DNA of 64,000 bases, from NCBI RefSeq assembly GCF_037094685.1, contig NZ_CP146614.1:558001-622000 (forward strand), given 5' to 3'. The stretch comes from Massilia sp. METH4. Its GTDB lineage: Bacteria; Pseudomonadota; Gammaproteobacteria; Burkholderiales; Burkholderiaceae_D. Position numbers and translations under genes: made by a program. How positions within the stretch are numbered: the stretch's first letter is position 1; every line of letters starts with the position of its first letter. Positions 18,468 to 28,554 of this stretch are shown piece by piece. The notes below the pieces were generated by a model. The model ran no database searches. It was not told the origin of the DNA and worked only from the letters and a program-made list of their open reading frames with translations.

Positions 18468-20864
18468 TTACTCGATGCGCAGCGTTGCCTGCAGGCGGGC
18501 GCGGGCGGGCAGCGTGGCCTTCGCGATGCGCGTCTTGGCGTCCCAGCTGAACACGAGCTCGCGGCCGTCGAGCAGCACGCGCTTCGGCTTGGCGAGGCCG
18601 TGCACGTGCACGGTGTAAGCGCGCACTACCGGCTGGAAGGCGCTGCCCGTCTCGGTGGTGATGCCGATGTCGAGTGCGCTGTCACGTGCATTGGCCGTGA
18701 AGCGTGCGATCTCGTACTTGCCCTTGCCGTAAGCGTCGGCGGTGGCGCCGTCGTCGTCATACAGCATGCCGGCCGACGACGTCACGACGGCGTCGTGCCA
18801 GTAATGCAGGTCGATGCTGCGGCCCGTGTAGTCGCGCGTGCTCTGGACGACGGGTGCCATCGGCACGAAGGCGCCGGCCCGCACGTAGACGGGAATGCGC
18901 TCCGCTACCACGTCCACCGTTTCCTGGATGCCGCCGCGGTGCCGCTCGCCGGTATGGAAATCGAACCACGTGCTGCCCTTGGTGGGGAAGTACACTTCCT
19001 TGCGCTTCGCCCCCGGCTCGGTCACCGGCGCGACCAGGAAGCTGCCGCCCCACAGGTAGGTCGAGGCGAGCGAACCGGCGTCGTTTTCGGTATCTTCGAA
19101 CAGCACGGGCCGCATCAGCGGCATGCCGGTAGTGCTGTTCTCGAACGCCATCGTGTAGTGGTACGGCAGCAGTGCGTAGCGCAACCGGATGGCGTCAGCG
19201 GCCAGCGCCTTCGCGCGCGGCGCGCGGAACACGGGTTCGGACGGCACCTCTTCCTGTGCATGCGGCCGGAACACCGGCTGGAACACGCCGTACTGCAGCC
19301 AGCGCACGTACAGCTCGTCGTCCAGCACGGGGCCGGCGAAGCCGCCCAGGTCCGAATGCATGTAGGCCAGGCCTTGCATGCCCATCTGCAGGGCAATCTC
19401 CATCTGCGACTGCAGGCCGCCCCAGCTGCGCGACACGTCGCCGGACCAGGGAATCAGGCCGAAGCGCTGCGAACCGGAGTAGCCTGCACGCATCAGGATG
19501 AACGGCCGCTCGTTCGGGAAGTCCTTCGCGTAGCCCTCGGCGATCAGCCGCGCCCAGTCATGACCATAGATATTGTGTACCTGGTCCGCCGAACCGGTGG
19601 CGTGCTGCAGGGCTGCCGGGTGCAGCTCCGGCTCGCCCAGATCTCCCCACCAGCCGGCCACGCCCTGTTCCTTCAAGCCTTTATAGATATTCCAGAACCA
19701 GCTCTTGCCCTGCGGGCTGAAGATATCGACCAGCCCCGTGTTCCCGAAGAAGAAGTCGTACGTGTACGGCGCTCCCTCTTTCGTCGTGGCCAGCGCCTTC
19801 GCATCGACGGCCTCCTGCCAGCGCTGCGACGTGGTCAACACGAAGGGTTCGGTGATGACCACCGTGTTCACGCCCTTGCGTTGCAGGTCGCGCAGCATGC
19901 CTTGCGGATTCGGGAAGCCGTCCTTGTCCCACGCCAGGTTGCCCATCGTGCCCTTCACTTCCTTGCCGAACCAGTAGAGGTCCAGCACCACCGCGTCGAG
20001 CGGGATCTTGTCGGCGATGAACCGGTCGACGACGCCGCGCACTTCCTTCTCGTCGCGGTAGCCGAAGCGGCTGGCGAAATTGCCGAAGGCCCAGCGCGGC
20101 GGCAGCGGCTGGCGCCCCGTCAGGCTCGTGTAGCTGGCCATCACGTCGGCCCAGGCATCGCCCGCCACCACCTGATAAGTCTTGCGGCCGCCGATCGTTT
20201 CATACGTGAGCGTGCCATCCTTGCGGCTGTCGAAGTCCAGCCAGCCGGTCTGCGGATTGTCGAAGTGGATCGCGTACTTCTTCGACGACAGCGCCATGGG
20301 AATCGTGAAGTTCAGCAGTTCCGAACGGTTGCCGTAGCCATAGTGTGCCTTGTTGTACAGCTGGAAGCGGTGGCCGCGGCGGTTCATGCCCACCGCGCGG
20401 GCGCCGGCGCCGTACAGGGCCTCGTCGGCGTCGAGCGCGAACTCCAGCGCTTCCATGCCGTTCTTCTTCGTGTAGCCCAGCTTTTCCGCCACCAGGGGCC
20501 GGCCTTTGTAGCGGTAGGCGATGCGCAGCGGGCGGCGTTCGATCGTGACGGCGATGCCGGACGTCGCGTATTCGATGCGGCCATGCGCTTCCTTCACTGT
20601 CGCGGCCATGTCGGCCGGCGCCAGCACCACCGCATGCGAACGCGCGTCATGCCGTTCGCCCCGAGGGGTGAACGTGGTCTCGACGATGGATGGCGAATAC
20701 GCGCGGATCTCATAGCGCCCGTCGTTGGTGATGATGTGCAGCGCGCCATTCTTTTCGCTCCAGCTTTCCACATGCCGGGCGGCGTTCTGTGCGATGGCGC
20801 CCTGGCAGTAGAAGATCGGGCAGGCGAAGGTCAGCGCGAACGCTGCGGTCGTCGTGATTTTCAT
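18468..20864 (-). CDS. Exported GH31 alpha-glucosidase or 4-alpha-glucan transglucosylase
   Basis: This 798-residue protein begins with a signal peptide (KITTTAAFALTFACPIFYCQ, cleavage near GAIA|QN). It has a GH31 N-terminal beta-sandwich, a catalytic barrel and distal beta domains. The nucleophile is D408 in WWGDLGEPE and the acid/base is D476 in PWSGDVSRSW. The 68-residue spacing equals what I recall for Cellvibrio Agd31B, an alpha-glucan 4-glucosyltransferase, so transglycosylation is as likely as hydrolysis. Start at 20864 is placed at the signal peptide Met; an upstream frame to 20921 lacks a reason to be used. It diverges from the M2 peptidase and lies in the maltodextrin region without its own recognisable operator. 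Confidence 0.9.
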   Translation of the reverse strand: MKITTTAAFALTFACPIFYCQGAIAQNAARHVESWSEKNGALHIITNDGRYEIRAYSPSIVETTFTPRGERHDARSHAVVLAPADMAATVKEAHGRIEYATSGIAVTIERRPLRIAYRYKGRPLVAEKLGYTKKNGMEALEFALDADEALYGAGARAVGMNRRGHRFQLYNKAHYGYGNRSELLNFTIPMALSSKKYAIHFDNPQTGWLDFDSRKDGTLTYETIGGRKTYQVVAGDAWADVMASYTSLTGRQPLPPRWAFGNFASRFGYRDEKEVRGVVDRFIADKIPLDAVVLDLYWFGKEVKGTMGNLAWDKDGFPNPQGMLRDLQRKGVNTVVITEPFVLTTSQRWQEAVDAKALATTKEGAPYTYDFFFGNTGLVDIFSPQGKSWFWNIYKGLKEQGVAGWWGDLGEPELHPAALQHATGSADQVHNIYGHDWARLIAEGYAKDFPNERPFILMRAGYSGSQRFGLIPWSGDVSRSWGGLQSQMEIALQMGMQGLAYMHSDLGGFAGPVLDDELYVRWLQYGVFQPVFRPHAQEEVPSEPVFRAPRAKALAADAIRLRYALLPYHYTMAFENSTTGMPLMRPVLFEDTENDAGSLASTYLWGGSFLVAPVTEPGAKRKEVYFPTKGSTWFDFHTGERHRGGIQETVDVVAERIPVYVRAGAFVPMAPVVQSTRDYTGRSIDLHYWHDAVVTSSAGMLYDDDGATADAYGKGKYEIARFTANARDSALDIGITTETGSAFQPVVRAYTVHVHGLAKPKRVLLDGRELVFSWDAKTRIAKATLPARARLQATLRIE

Positions 20865-20971
20865 GGTCTCGATGGGGAGTGAGAAAGAACCGGGAGCATG
20901 ACAAAGCAGCGACATAAACACAAGAACAAGTGAGCTATATTGATGGCCTCATTCACGCGATCGGAGGAACG

Positions 20972-22831
20972 ATGGACATGAAGCCGCTGGCACTGGCCGC
21001 ACTGCTGCTTGCGCTGGGCGCTGGCAGCGCGCATGCGCAAACGGACAGGAAGGCCAGGGCGAAGCCGGCGTCCAAGGCGGCGCCGAAGCCGGCGGCCGAG
21101 GGCAAGGCCACCGCGCTCGAGGCCAAGCGCTTCCTGGCGCAGACGGAAGCGAAGTTCGACAGGCTCAATGCCGACCAGGCGAGGGCCGAATGGGTGGCCG
21201 CCAACTTCATCACCGACGATACCGAGGCAATCGCCGCCTGGTTCGGCGACCTGCAGCTGGATGCGGCAGGCCAGGCGGCGCTGGCCGCGCGCCGATACAA
21301 GGGCCCCGGCCTGAGCAACACCGAGGCGCGCAAGCTGAAGCTGCTGCAACTGACCTTGATGCTGTCCGACCCGAAGGAGCGCGCGCAATACGCGGCCGCA
21401 CGCGCCGCGCTGACGGGCGCCTACGGCAAGGCGAAATACTGCCCCACCGATGGCCGCCCCTGCATGGCGCTGGGCGAGCTGGAAAAAATCCTCGCCAACA
21501 GCCGCGATCCGGCGAAGCTGCTCGATGCGTGGACCGGCTGGCATGCGCAGTCGCCGGCCTACCGCCAGCGCTACGCCGACTTCGTGCAGCTGTCGAACAA
21601 GGGTGCGCGCGAGATGGGCTACGCGGACACGGGGGCGCTGTGGCGCTCCGGCTACGACATGCCGCCGGAAGAATTCGCGTTCGAGATGGAGCGGCTGTGG
21701 CTGCAGGTCAGGCCGCTGTACGAGGCACTGCACGACTACACGCGCTACAAGCTGCGCGCCGCCTACGGGCCGGACGTGGTGCCCCTGACCGGCCCGGTGC
21801 CCGCCCACCTGTTCGGCAATATGTGGAGCCAGACGTGGGACAACATCTACCCGCTGCTGGCGCCGAAGTCCGGCGCCGGCTCCTTCGACCTGACGAAGGC
21901 GCTCCAACAGCGCAAGACGACGCCGCGGCAGATGACGGAGTACGCCGAACGCTTCTACACGTCGCTGGGCATGCCGAAACTGCCGGCCACGTTCTGGGAA
22001 CGCTCGCTGCTGGCCAAGCCGCGCGACCGCGAGGTGGTGTGCCACGCCTCGGCCTGGAGCATCGACGCGAAGGACGACGTGCGCATCAAGATGTGCATCA
22101 CCCCCACGGCCGAGGACTTCACGGTGATCCACCACGAGCTTGGCCATGTGTACTACTTCCTCGCCTACCAGGACCAGCCGACGCTGTTCCGCAACGGCGC
22201 CAACGACGGCTTCCACGAGGCGATCGGCGACACCATCGCGCTGTCGGTCACTCCGGGCTACCTGAAGCGCATCGGCCTGATGAAGGAAGACCCCGACCCG
22301 CGCGCGGACACCGGCGAACTGCTGCGCCGCGCGCTGTCGAAGGTGGCGGTGCTGCCGTGGGCCTATATGGTGGACCGCTGGCGCTGGGACGTCTACGCCG
22401 GCAAGACCCAGCCGGCGGACTACGACCGCAGCTGGTGGCAATTGCGCGAAGAGCTCATGGGCATTCGCCGCCCGGTGCCCGCCACGCCCGGCGGCTTCGA
22501 TGCGGGCGCCAAGTACCACGTTCCGGCGGACGTGCCCTATGCGCGCTACTTCCTGGCCAACCTGCTGCAGTTCCAGTTCCACCGCGCGCTCTGCCGCGAG
22601 GCCGGCCACGAGGGCCCGCTCCACCAGTGCTCGATCTACGGCAACGAGAAGGCCGGGAAGAAGCTGCAGGCGATGCTCGAACTGGGCACCAGCAACCCGT
22701 GGCCCGAGGCGCTGAAGGCGATCAGCGGCGAGGACCGCATCGACGCCGGCGCCCTGCTCGAGTATTTCGCGCCGCTGAAGGCGTGGCTGGACGAGCAGAA
22801 TCGTGTCCTGGTGACGCAGCAGAAGGGGTGA
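20972..22831 (+). CDS. Exported M2-family peptidyl-dipeptidase (bacterial ACE)
   Basis: This 619-residue zinc metallopeptidase releases dipeptides from peptide C-termini. A signal peptide ([17 protein letters not shown], cleavage after AHA) is followed by a Lys/Ala-rich spacer and the all-helical M2 domain. The zinc site is HELGH with H388, E389 and H392 plus E416 in GFHEAIGD; the 24-residue gap matches animal ACE. Start at 20972 follows CGGAGGAACG. It probably acts in the periplasm. It is monocistronic, divergent from GH31, and could supply dipeptides for the POT transporter, which is inference only. Confidence 0.94.
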   Translation: MDMKPLALAALLLALGAGSAHAQTDRKARAKPASKAAPKPAAEGKATALEAKRFLAQTEAKFDRLNADQARAEWVAANFITDDTEAIAAWFGDLQLDAAGQAALAARRYKGPGLSNTEARKLKLLQLTLMLSDPKERAQYAAARAALTGAYGKAKYCPTDGRPCMALGELEKILANSRDPAKLLDAWTGWHAQSPAYRQRYADFVQLSNKGAREMGYADTGALWRSGYDMPPEEFAFEMERLWLQVRPLYEALHDYTRYKLRAAYGPDVVPLTGPVPAHLFGNMWSQTWDNIYPLLAPKSGAGSFDLTKALQQRKTTPRQMTEYAERFYTSLGMPKLPATFWERSLLAKPRDREVVCHASAWSIDAKDDVRIKMCITPTAEDFTVIHHELGHVYYFLAYQDQPTLFRNGANDGFHEAIGDTIALSVTPGYLKRIGLMKEDPDPRADTGELLRRALSKVAVLPWAYMVDRWRWDVYAGKTQPADYDRSWWQLREELMGIRRPVPATPGGFDAGAKYHVPADVPYARYFLANLLQFQFHRALCREAGHEGPLHQCSIYGNEKAGKKLQAMLELGTSNPWPEALKAISGEDRIDAGALLEYFAPLKAWLDEQNRVLVTQQKG

Positions 22832-22874
22832 GCGGTGCTGGCGCGCCGATTGCGCGGCCCCAGGTTCAGCATCC

Positions 22875-22901
22875 GGGGTCAGACCCAACGGGCCTGACCC
22901 C
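22875..22901 (+). terminator. Imperfect palindrome after the M2 peptidase
   Basis: GGGGTCAG-A-CCC and GGG-C-CTGACCCC form an 11-bp stem with one mismatch around AAC. It lies 44 bp after the peptidase stop and has no T-run. Its GGGGTC-TGACCCC arms echo the centre of the REP family at 61.9-63.0 kb. Confidence 0.5.
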
Positions 22902-23051
22902 AGGTTTCGCCTCCAGGGTTAACGCGAGTGGCACCAACTCACCTTGCCCTTTTTGCACCCCTCACGGTATACTCGACCATTCTACTCAACTATTCAAGCA
23001 GCCAGCCACCGCCAGCCCGCTACCACTCAGTCACCACTGCAGGAAGGGTTT

Positions 23052-25196
23052 ATGGCGCAGTTCTCCCGGCCGGCGCGCGCCGGCATTCTCAAGTTCCACC
23101 CACTCACGCTCGCACTGCTGTGCGCCTGGACGCCGGCGCATGCCGACACGCCCGAGGAAGCCGACGCGGCCCCGGTCGCCGTCGTGAAGATCGAAGGCAG
23201 CAAGGCCGACGACGATTTCGTGGCGCGCCGCGGCGGCTCGGCGACCAAGACCGATACGCCGCTCATCGAAACGCCGCAATCGATCTCCGTGATCCCGGCC
23301 GAGCGCCTGCAATTGCAGGGCGCGCAGACCTTGCGCCAGACGCTGAACTACACGGCCGGCCTCGTATCCGTGTCGTTCGACAGCCGCGGCGACAGCGTCA
23401 CGTCGCGCGGCGGATCGCCGACCGCGCTGGTCGACGGCCTGCAATACAACTTCGGGTTCTACAACACCACCCGCTACGATCCGTTCATGCTCGACCGGGT
23501 CGAAGTGCTGCGCGGCCCCTCCTCGGTACTGTACGGCCAGGGCAGCGTGGGCGGCGTGATCAACTACGTCACCAAAAAGCCGCTGGCCGAACGCCGCTAC
23601 GAGGCGCAGGTGCAGGTGGGCAGCCACGACCGCAAGCAGGTCAACGTGGACTTGAACGAAGTGCTGGACGATGCCGGCCGCTGGCGCCTGCGCGTGGTGG
23701 CGATCGGCCGCGACAGCGGCTCCCAGGTGAACCACGTGCCGGACGACCGGAAGGTGCTGATGCCGTCGCTGACGTGGGCGCCGACCGCGGGCACGTCGCT
23801 GACGCTGCACGCGCTGCGCCAGCAGGATGAAAGCGGCTCGCTGATCGGCTTCTTCCCGTGGCAGGGCACCTTGCTGCCGTCGCAGTACGGGCAGATCCCG
23901 ACCGACACCTTCACGGGCGAGCCGGGCTGGGATGCGTACGACACGGACCAGACCTCGTTCGGCTGGCAGTTCAGCCACCACTTCAACGACAACCTCGTGC
24001 TGCGCCAGAATGCCCGCAAGAGCAAGTCGGAAGTGGACTACCGCAGCGCCTACACCAGCTTCACGGCGATCGCGGCGCGCGGCCGCCCGGCGCGCCCCGT
24101 GTTCAATCCCGACAACCGCACGATCGAGCGCGACCTGATCCAGCAGGCCAATGCCCTCGACACGCTGGTGTTCGACACGCAGCTGGAAGCGAAATTCGCC
24201 ACCGGCCGTTGGCAGCACACCTTCCTGGCCGGCTTCGACGTGCAGCGCGCCGAGACGCGGCAGGCCACCGGGCGCGGCGTGGCGCCGGCGCTCGATGTCT
24301 ACAATCCCGTGTACGGCACCTTCACGCCGCCGGCCACCCTCGCCCACCAACCCACAGGCCTGCTGCACCAGAAAGGCTTCTATGTGCAGGAACAGGCCAA
24401 GTTCGACGAACGGTGGGTCGCCGTGCTGGGCTGGCGCCGCGACCATGCCGAGAACGATATCGAAGGCCGCCCCGCGTCCCGCACGGACGACAAGGCAAAC
24501 ACCAGGCGCATCGGCCTGCTCTATCTCGGCGACGGCGGGTTCTCCCCGTACGTGAGCTATGCCGAGTCGTTCCTGCCGCTGGGCGGCGTGGACGCTTATA
24601 ACAATTCCTTCCAGCCGCAGCGCGGCAAGCAGTGGGAAGCAGGGCTGAAATGGCAACCCGCCGCGGCGGTGACGGCGTCGCTGGCGCTGTACGAACTGCG
24701 TGACCAGAACCGCAAGACGACCGATCCGGCGAACCCGCTGAACAGCCTGCAACTGGGCGAGGTGAAGGTGCGTGGCGCGGAGCTCGAAACGGCCGGCAGC
24801 CTGCGCGGCTGGGACTGGACCGCCAACTACACCTACACGGACGCCCGCGTGTCGCGCAGCAATGGGCCGGACCTGGGCAAGCGGGTATCCGGCATCCCGA
24901 AGCACAACGCATCGGCGTGGCTGGCGCGCGGCTTCTCGATCGGCGCCGCGGACGGCTTCACGGCCGGCGCCGGCGTGCGCTACCTCGGCACCTCCTGGGA
25001 TGGCACCGATACGCTGGAAACCCCGTCGGTCACCCTGGTCGATGCGCTGCTCGCGTATGAAACCGGGCCATGGCGTTTCGCGCTGAACGCCGTCAACCTG
25101 GCGGACAAGGTGCAGATCACCACCTGCCTGGCGCGCGGCGACTGCTTCTACGGCCAGCGGCGCACGCTGATGCTGACGGCGCGCTACCTGTGGTGA
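23052..25196 (+). CDS. TonB-dependent siderophore-type outer membrane receptor
   Basis: This 714-residue protein has a signal peptide ending near AHA|DT. The plug domain (TPLIETPQSISVIPAERL, then VEVLRGPSSVLYGQGSVGGV) and a 22-strand barrel ending in YLW, with a C-terminal aromatic residue, follow. The plug motifs fit the FpvA/FhuA-like siderophore receptor class (IPR010105-type) rather than the sugar class at 28.9-31.6 kb. Start at 23052 follows AGGAAGGG. Upstream, TATACT at about 22971 could be a -10 box. No convincing Fur box was found, and no siderophore genes are adjacent, so the ligand is open. Confidence 0.92.
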   Translation: MAQFSRPARAGILKFHPLTLALLCAWTPAHADTPEEADAAPVAVVKIEGSKADDDFVARRGGSATKTDTPLIETPQSISVIPAERLQLQGAQTLRQTLNYTAGLVSVSFDSRGDSVTSRGGSPTALVDGLQYNFGFYNTTRYDPFMLDRVEVLRGPSSVLYGQGSVGGVINYVTKKPLAERRYEAQVQVGSHDRKQVNVDLNEVLDDAGRWRLRVVAIGRDSGSQVNHVPDDRKVLMPSLTWAPTAGTSLTLHALRQQDESGSLIGFFPWQGTLLPSQYGQIPTDTFTGEPGWDAYDTDQTSFGWQFSHHFNDNLVLRQNARKSKSEVDYRSAYTSFTAIAARGRPARPVFNPDNRTIERDLIQQANALDTLVFDTQLEAKFATGRWQHTFLAGFDVQRAETRQATGRGVAPALDVYNPVYGTFTPPATLAHQPTGLLHQKGFYVQEQAKFDERWVAVLGWRRDHAENDIEGRPASRTDDKANTRRIGLLYLGDGGFSPYVSYAESFLPLGGVDAYNNSFQPQRGKQWEAGLKWQPAAAVTASLALYELRDQNRKTTDPANPLNSLQLGEVKVRGAELETAGSLRGWDWTANYTYTDARVSRSNGPDLGKRVSGIPKHNASAWLARGFSIGAADGFTAGAGVRYLGTSWDGTDTLETPSVTLVDALLAYETGPWRFALNAVNLADKVQITTCLARGDCFYGQRRTLMLTARYLW

Positions 25197-25294
25197 GGCG
25201 TATCGCGCAGGTGAAACGCATTGATCGTAACGTGAGCCGAAGTTGATCGAAGCGGCTCACGTTTGCGCAACCATTCCGATCTCGCCATATGTTA

Positions 25295-25308
25295 TGGTAG
25301 CGATCCCA
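25295..25308. promoter_or_regulatory. Candidate XylR/LacI-type operator
   Basis: TGGTAGCGATCCCA resembles the TGGTAGCGCTACCA-type boxes used by LacI-family xylose regulators in Xanthomonas and Caulobacter relatives, with a degraded right arm. It lies 45 bp before the start of an MFS-GH43 beta-xylosidase operon, which fits that role. Confidence 0.45.
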
Positions 25309-25339
25309 TTACCGTTTTCGGAAAGTGATTGCGCAAACA

Positions 25340-26629
25340 ATGCTGGCCTCCAAGATCAAGGGATTGCGCTGGTGGATGATCGGCCTGGTCATGCTGGGCG
25401 CGGTCATCAACTACCTCACCCGCAGCACGCTGGCCGTGGCGGCGCCCACGCTGCTCCAGGACCTGTCGATCACTACCCAGGAATACTCGTACATCACGGC
25501 GGCGTTCCAGGGCGCGATCATGCTGCAACCGCTGTGCGGCTACGTGCTGGACGTGATCGGGCTGAAATACGGCTTCGCCATCTTCGCCACATGCTGGTCG
25601 TTCATCTGCATGGCCCACGGCATGGCCACCAACTGGCAGACGCTGGCCTTCCTGCGCGGCCTGCTGGGGCTTGCCGAGGGATCGGCCAATCCGGCCGGCA
25701 TGAAGGCCGTCTCCGAATGGTTCCCCGCCAAGGAGCGCGGCATGGCAGGCGGCATCTTCAATATCGGCGCCTCGTTCGGCTCCATGCTGGCCCCGCCGCT
25801 CGTCGTGTGGGCGATCCTGCACTACAACTGGCAATCGGCCTTCGTGATCACCGGCGCGCTGGGCCTCGTGTGGGTGTGCGCCTGGCTGCTGCTGTACGAC
25901 GCGCCGGCGCGCCATCGCAAGCTCGCCGCGGCCGAGGCGGCGCACATCGCCGCCGGCCAGGAAAAGCACCTGCAGGGCGACGGCACGCGGCCGTCGATCG
26001 CCAGCGTCCTCAGGATGCGCAATTTCTGGGGCATCGCCTTGCCCCGCTTCCTGGCCGACCCGGCCTGGGGCACGCTGTCGTTCTGGGTGCCGCTGTATCT
26101 CACCACGGTGCGCGGCTTCGACCTGGCGCAGATCGCCATGTTCGCCTGGCTGCCCTTCCTGGCGGCCGACCTGGGTTGCCTGTTCGGGCCGGCCGTGGTG
26201 CTGTGGCTGCAAAAGCGCGGCGTGCGCCTCATCAACGCGCGGCGCGGCGCCTTCACCGTGGGCGCCACGATGATGATGGGAGTGGCCTTCGTGGGCTTCG
26301 TCGAAAGCCCGTACACGGCGATCGCCCTCCTCAGCCTGTGCGGCTTCGCGCACCAGACGCTGTCCGTCACCGTCATCACCATGTCCTCGGACCTGTTCCG
26401 CCGCAACGAGGTGGCCACCGTGGCCGGCATGTGCGGCACGTTCGGCAACCTGGGCCTGTTGATCTTCTCCCTGCTGATCGGCGGGTTGATGGCCACGGTG
26501 GGCTACACGCCGTTCTTCGTCAGCCTGGCCGTGCTGGACCTGGTGGCCGCCGCGCTGCTGTGGACCCTCGTGCGCGAGCCGGCACAGGAACCCGCCCACC
26601 CTGAAACCCTCCTCACCAAGCCAGCATGA
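25340..26629 (+). CDS. MFS transporter, anion:cation symporter (ACS) type
   Basis: This inner-membrane transporter of about 429 residues has 12 predicted helices and resembles hexuronate/ACS-family permeases (INYLTRSTLAVAAPTL in helix 1; GLAEGSANPAGMKAVSEWFP around helix 4; a mid-loop rich in Ala and His). Because the next gene is a cytoplasmic GH43 beta-xylosidase whose ATG overlaps this stop codon, it probably imports xylo-oligosaccharides or a related glycoside. The start is uncertain: a GTG at 25325 is also in frame, but GGAAAG lies at 25320-25325, so the ATG at 25340 is preferred. A XylR-like box lies upstream. Confidence 0.88.
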   Translation: MLASKIKGLRWWMIGLVMLGAVINYLTRSTLAVAAPTLLQDLSITTQEYSYITAAFQGAIMLQPLCGYVLDVIGLKYGFAIFATCWSFICMAHGMATNWQTLAFLRGLLGLAEGSANPAGMKAVSEWFPAKERGMAGGIFNIGASFGSMLAPPLVVWAILHYNWQSAFVITGALGLVWVCAWLLLYDAPARHRKLAAAEAAHIAAGQEKHLQGDGTRPSIASVLRMRNFWGIALPRFLADPAWGTLSFWVPLYLTTVRGFDLAQIAMFAWLPFLAADLGCLFGPAVVLWLQKRGVRLINARRGAFTVGATMMMGVAFVGFVESPYTAIALLSLCGFAHQTLSVTVITMSSDLFRRNEVATVAGMCGTFGNLGLLIFSLLIGGLMATVGYTPFFVSLAVLDLVAAALLWTLVREPAQEPAHPETLLTKPA

Positions 26630-28284
26630 GCAACATCGAGAATCCGATCCTTCCCGGCTTCAATCCCGACCCGTCCATCGTACGGGTGGGCGACGACTAC
26701 TACATCGCCACCTCCACCTTCGAGTGGTATCCGGGCGTGCAGATCCATCATTCGCGCGACCTGGTACACTGGCGCCTGGCCACGCGGCCGCTGGCGCGCG
26801 CGAGCCAGCTGAACATGCTGGGCGCGCCGGATTCGTGCGGCGTGTGGGCGCCCTGCCTGACGTACGCCGACGGCCTGTTCTGGCTGATCTATACGGACGT
26901 GAAACGCTACGGCCGCACCTCGACGGGCGGTGCCACCGGCAGCGCCTCGCTGCGCGACTTCCACAACTACCTCGTCACCAGCCCGTCGATCGACGGCCCC
27001 TGGTCCGACCCCGTCTACCTGAACAGCAGCGGCTTCGATCCCTCGCTGTTCCATGACGACGACGGCCGCAAGTACCTGCTGAACCAGCTGTGGGACCACC
27101 GCCCGGGCGGCAACCGTTTCAACGGCATCGTGCTGCAGGAATACTCGGTCGAGGAACGCCGGCTCGTCGGCCGGCGGGAGAACATCTTCAAGGGCACGCC
27201 GCACGGCCTGACCGAGGCCCCGCACCTGTACAAGCGCAACGGCTGGTACTACCTGCTCACCGCCGAGGGCGGCACCGGCTGGAACCATGGCGTGACGATG
27301 GCACGTTCGCGCGAACTGCGCGGCCCCTACGAACTGCATCCGGACGTGACGATGCTGAGCTCCCGCCTGCGCCCCGACGCACCGCTGCAACGGGCCGGCC
27401 ACGCGACGATCGTGGACACGCCGGACGGCCAGACGTACATGGCCTACCTGTGCGGCCGCCCGCTGCGCAACCGCGGCACCTGCACGCTGGGCCGCGAGAC
27501 GGCGATCCAGCCCGTGGTGTGGGGCGAGGATGGCTGGCTGCGCACCCGCGACGGGCAAGGCACGCCGGAATTGCAGCCTGCCGCGCCGGACTTGCCCGCG
27601 CACCCGTTCGAAGTGCCGCTCGCCCGCGAGGACTTCGACGCGCCGGAGCTGCCGGCCGCGTTCCAGTGGCTGCGCACGCCGTACCCGGAAGAGCTGTTCA
27701 GCCTTGCCGCCCGCCCCGGCCACCTGCGCCTGTTCGGCCGCGAAAGCATCGGCAGCACGTTCCGCCAGGCGCTCGTGGCGCGGCGCCAGGATGCGCACTG
27801 CTACAGCGCTTCTACCGTGGTCGACTTCGAGCCGGAGCATTACCAGCAGCAGGCGGGCCTCGTGTGCTACTACAACGCCGCCAAATTCCACTACCTGTAC
27901 ATCACGCACGACGAGGTGGTGGGCCGGCACCTGCGCGTGATGAGCAGCCTGCCGAACCATGTGCAGACCGACACCTTCACGCTGCCGGTGCCGCTGCCGG
28001 CGGGGCCGGTGGAATTGCGCGTGGAAGTGGACGAGGAGCGCCTGATGTTCGCCTGGCGCGCCGAGGGTGGAGCGTGGCAATGGCTGCCGCAGGTGTTCGA
28101 CGCGAGCATCCTCTCGGACGAAGCCAATGCGCCGGGCCAGCCGAACTTCACGGGTGCCTTCGTGGGCGTGGCATGCCAGGATATGTCGGGGGCCGGCCTG
28201 CACGCCGACTTCGACTGGTTCGAGTACCGCGCGCGGGCCTACCTGGCCGATCCGAAGCAAGGTGCCCAGGCCCGGAAACGGTGA
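26626..28284 (+). CDS. Cytoplasmic GH43 beta-xylosidase / alpha-L-arabinofuranosidase
   Basis: This 552-residue protein has no signal peptide and should hydrolyse imported xylo-oligosaccharides. The five-bladed propeller has catalytic base D15 (GFNPDPSIVR), pKa modulator D138 (GFDPSLF) and acid E197 (LTEAPHLYK). The C-terminal beta-sandwich (from about 325; YHYL-type strands, DFDWFEY near the end) is typical of the GH43_11 XynB class. Its ATG overlaps the transporter stop (ATGA), so the two are translationally coupled. Arabinofuranosidase activity is common in this family and cannot be excluded. Confidence 0.93.
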   Translation: MSNIENPILPGFNPDPSIVRVGDDYYIATSTFEWYPGVQIHHSRDLVHWRLATRPLARASQLNMLGAPDSCGVWAPCLTYADGLFWLIYTDVKRYGRTSTGGATGSASLRDFHNYLVTSPSIDGPWSDPVYLNSSGFDPSLFHDDDGRKYLLNQLWDHRPGGNRFNGIVLQEYSVEERRLVGRRENIFKGTPHGLTEAPHLYKRNGWYYLLTAEGGTGWNHGVTMARSRELRGPYELHPDVTMLSSRLRPDAPLQRAGHATIVDTPDGQTYMAYLCGRPLRNRGTCTLGRETAIQPVVWGEDGWLRTRDGQGTPELQPAAPDLPAHPFEVPLAREDFDAPELPAAFQWLRTPYPEELFSLAARPGHLRLFGRESIGSTFRQALVARRQDAHCYSASTVVDFEPEHYQQQAGLVCYYNAAKFHYLYITHDEVVGRHLRVMSSLPNHVQTDTFTLPVPLPAGPVELRVEVDEERLMFAWRAEGGAWQWLPQVFDASILSDEANAPGQPNFTGAFVGVACQDMSGAGLHADFDWFEYRARAYLADPKQGAQARKR

Positions 28285-28348
28285 TCCGCATCATGGGAAT
28301 TTCCCGCGCCGCTGCTTAGCATGGTCCTCTCACGAGAGGAGCGAAGCG

Positions 28349-28549
28349 ATGGCGAAGAAATTCCCGATCAAGCCCGTGCACCCCGAGCGCGTCTGCTGGG
28401 GTTGCGACAAGTACTGCCCGGTGGACGCGCTGGCGTGCGGCAATGGTTCCGAGCGGGTGCAGCACCCGTGCGAACTGTTCGGCGACGAGTGGATCGAGCC
28501 GATCCTGCCGTTCGACGATACCCACCCGCGCAATATGGGGCATGGCTAG
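28349..28549 (+). CDS. DUF3079 small cysteine-rich protein
   Basis: This 66-residue protein, MAKKFPIKPVHPERVCWGCD and onward, has four cysteines in the first half (CWGCDKYC and a later C) and a fifth in HPCELFG. It matches what I know of the DUF3079 family of proteobacteria. The cysteines suggest metal or Fe-S binding; no function is established. It has a good ribosome site (GAGAGGAGCGAAGCG) and is transcribed on its own or downstream of the GH43 gene, 64 bp away. Confidence 0.8.
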   Translation: MAKKFPIKPVHPERVCWGCDKYCPVDALACGNGSERVQHPCELFGDEWIEPILPFDDTHPRNMGHG

Positions 28550-28554
28550 CGCCG

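Noticed and set aside
22832..23051. Fur box before the siderophore-type receptor
   Set aside because: No stretch resembled the 19-bp Fur consensus well enough to call.
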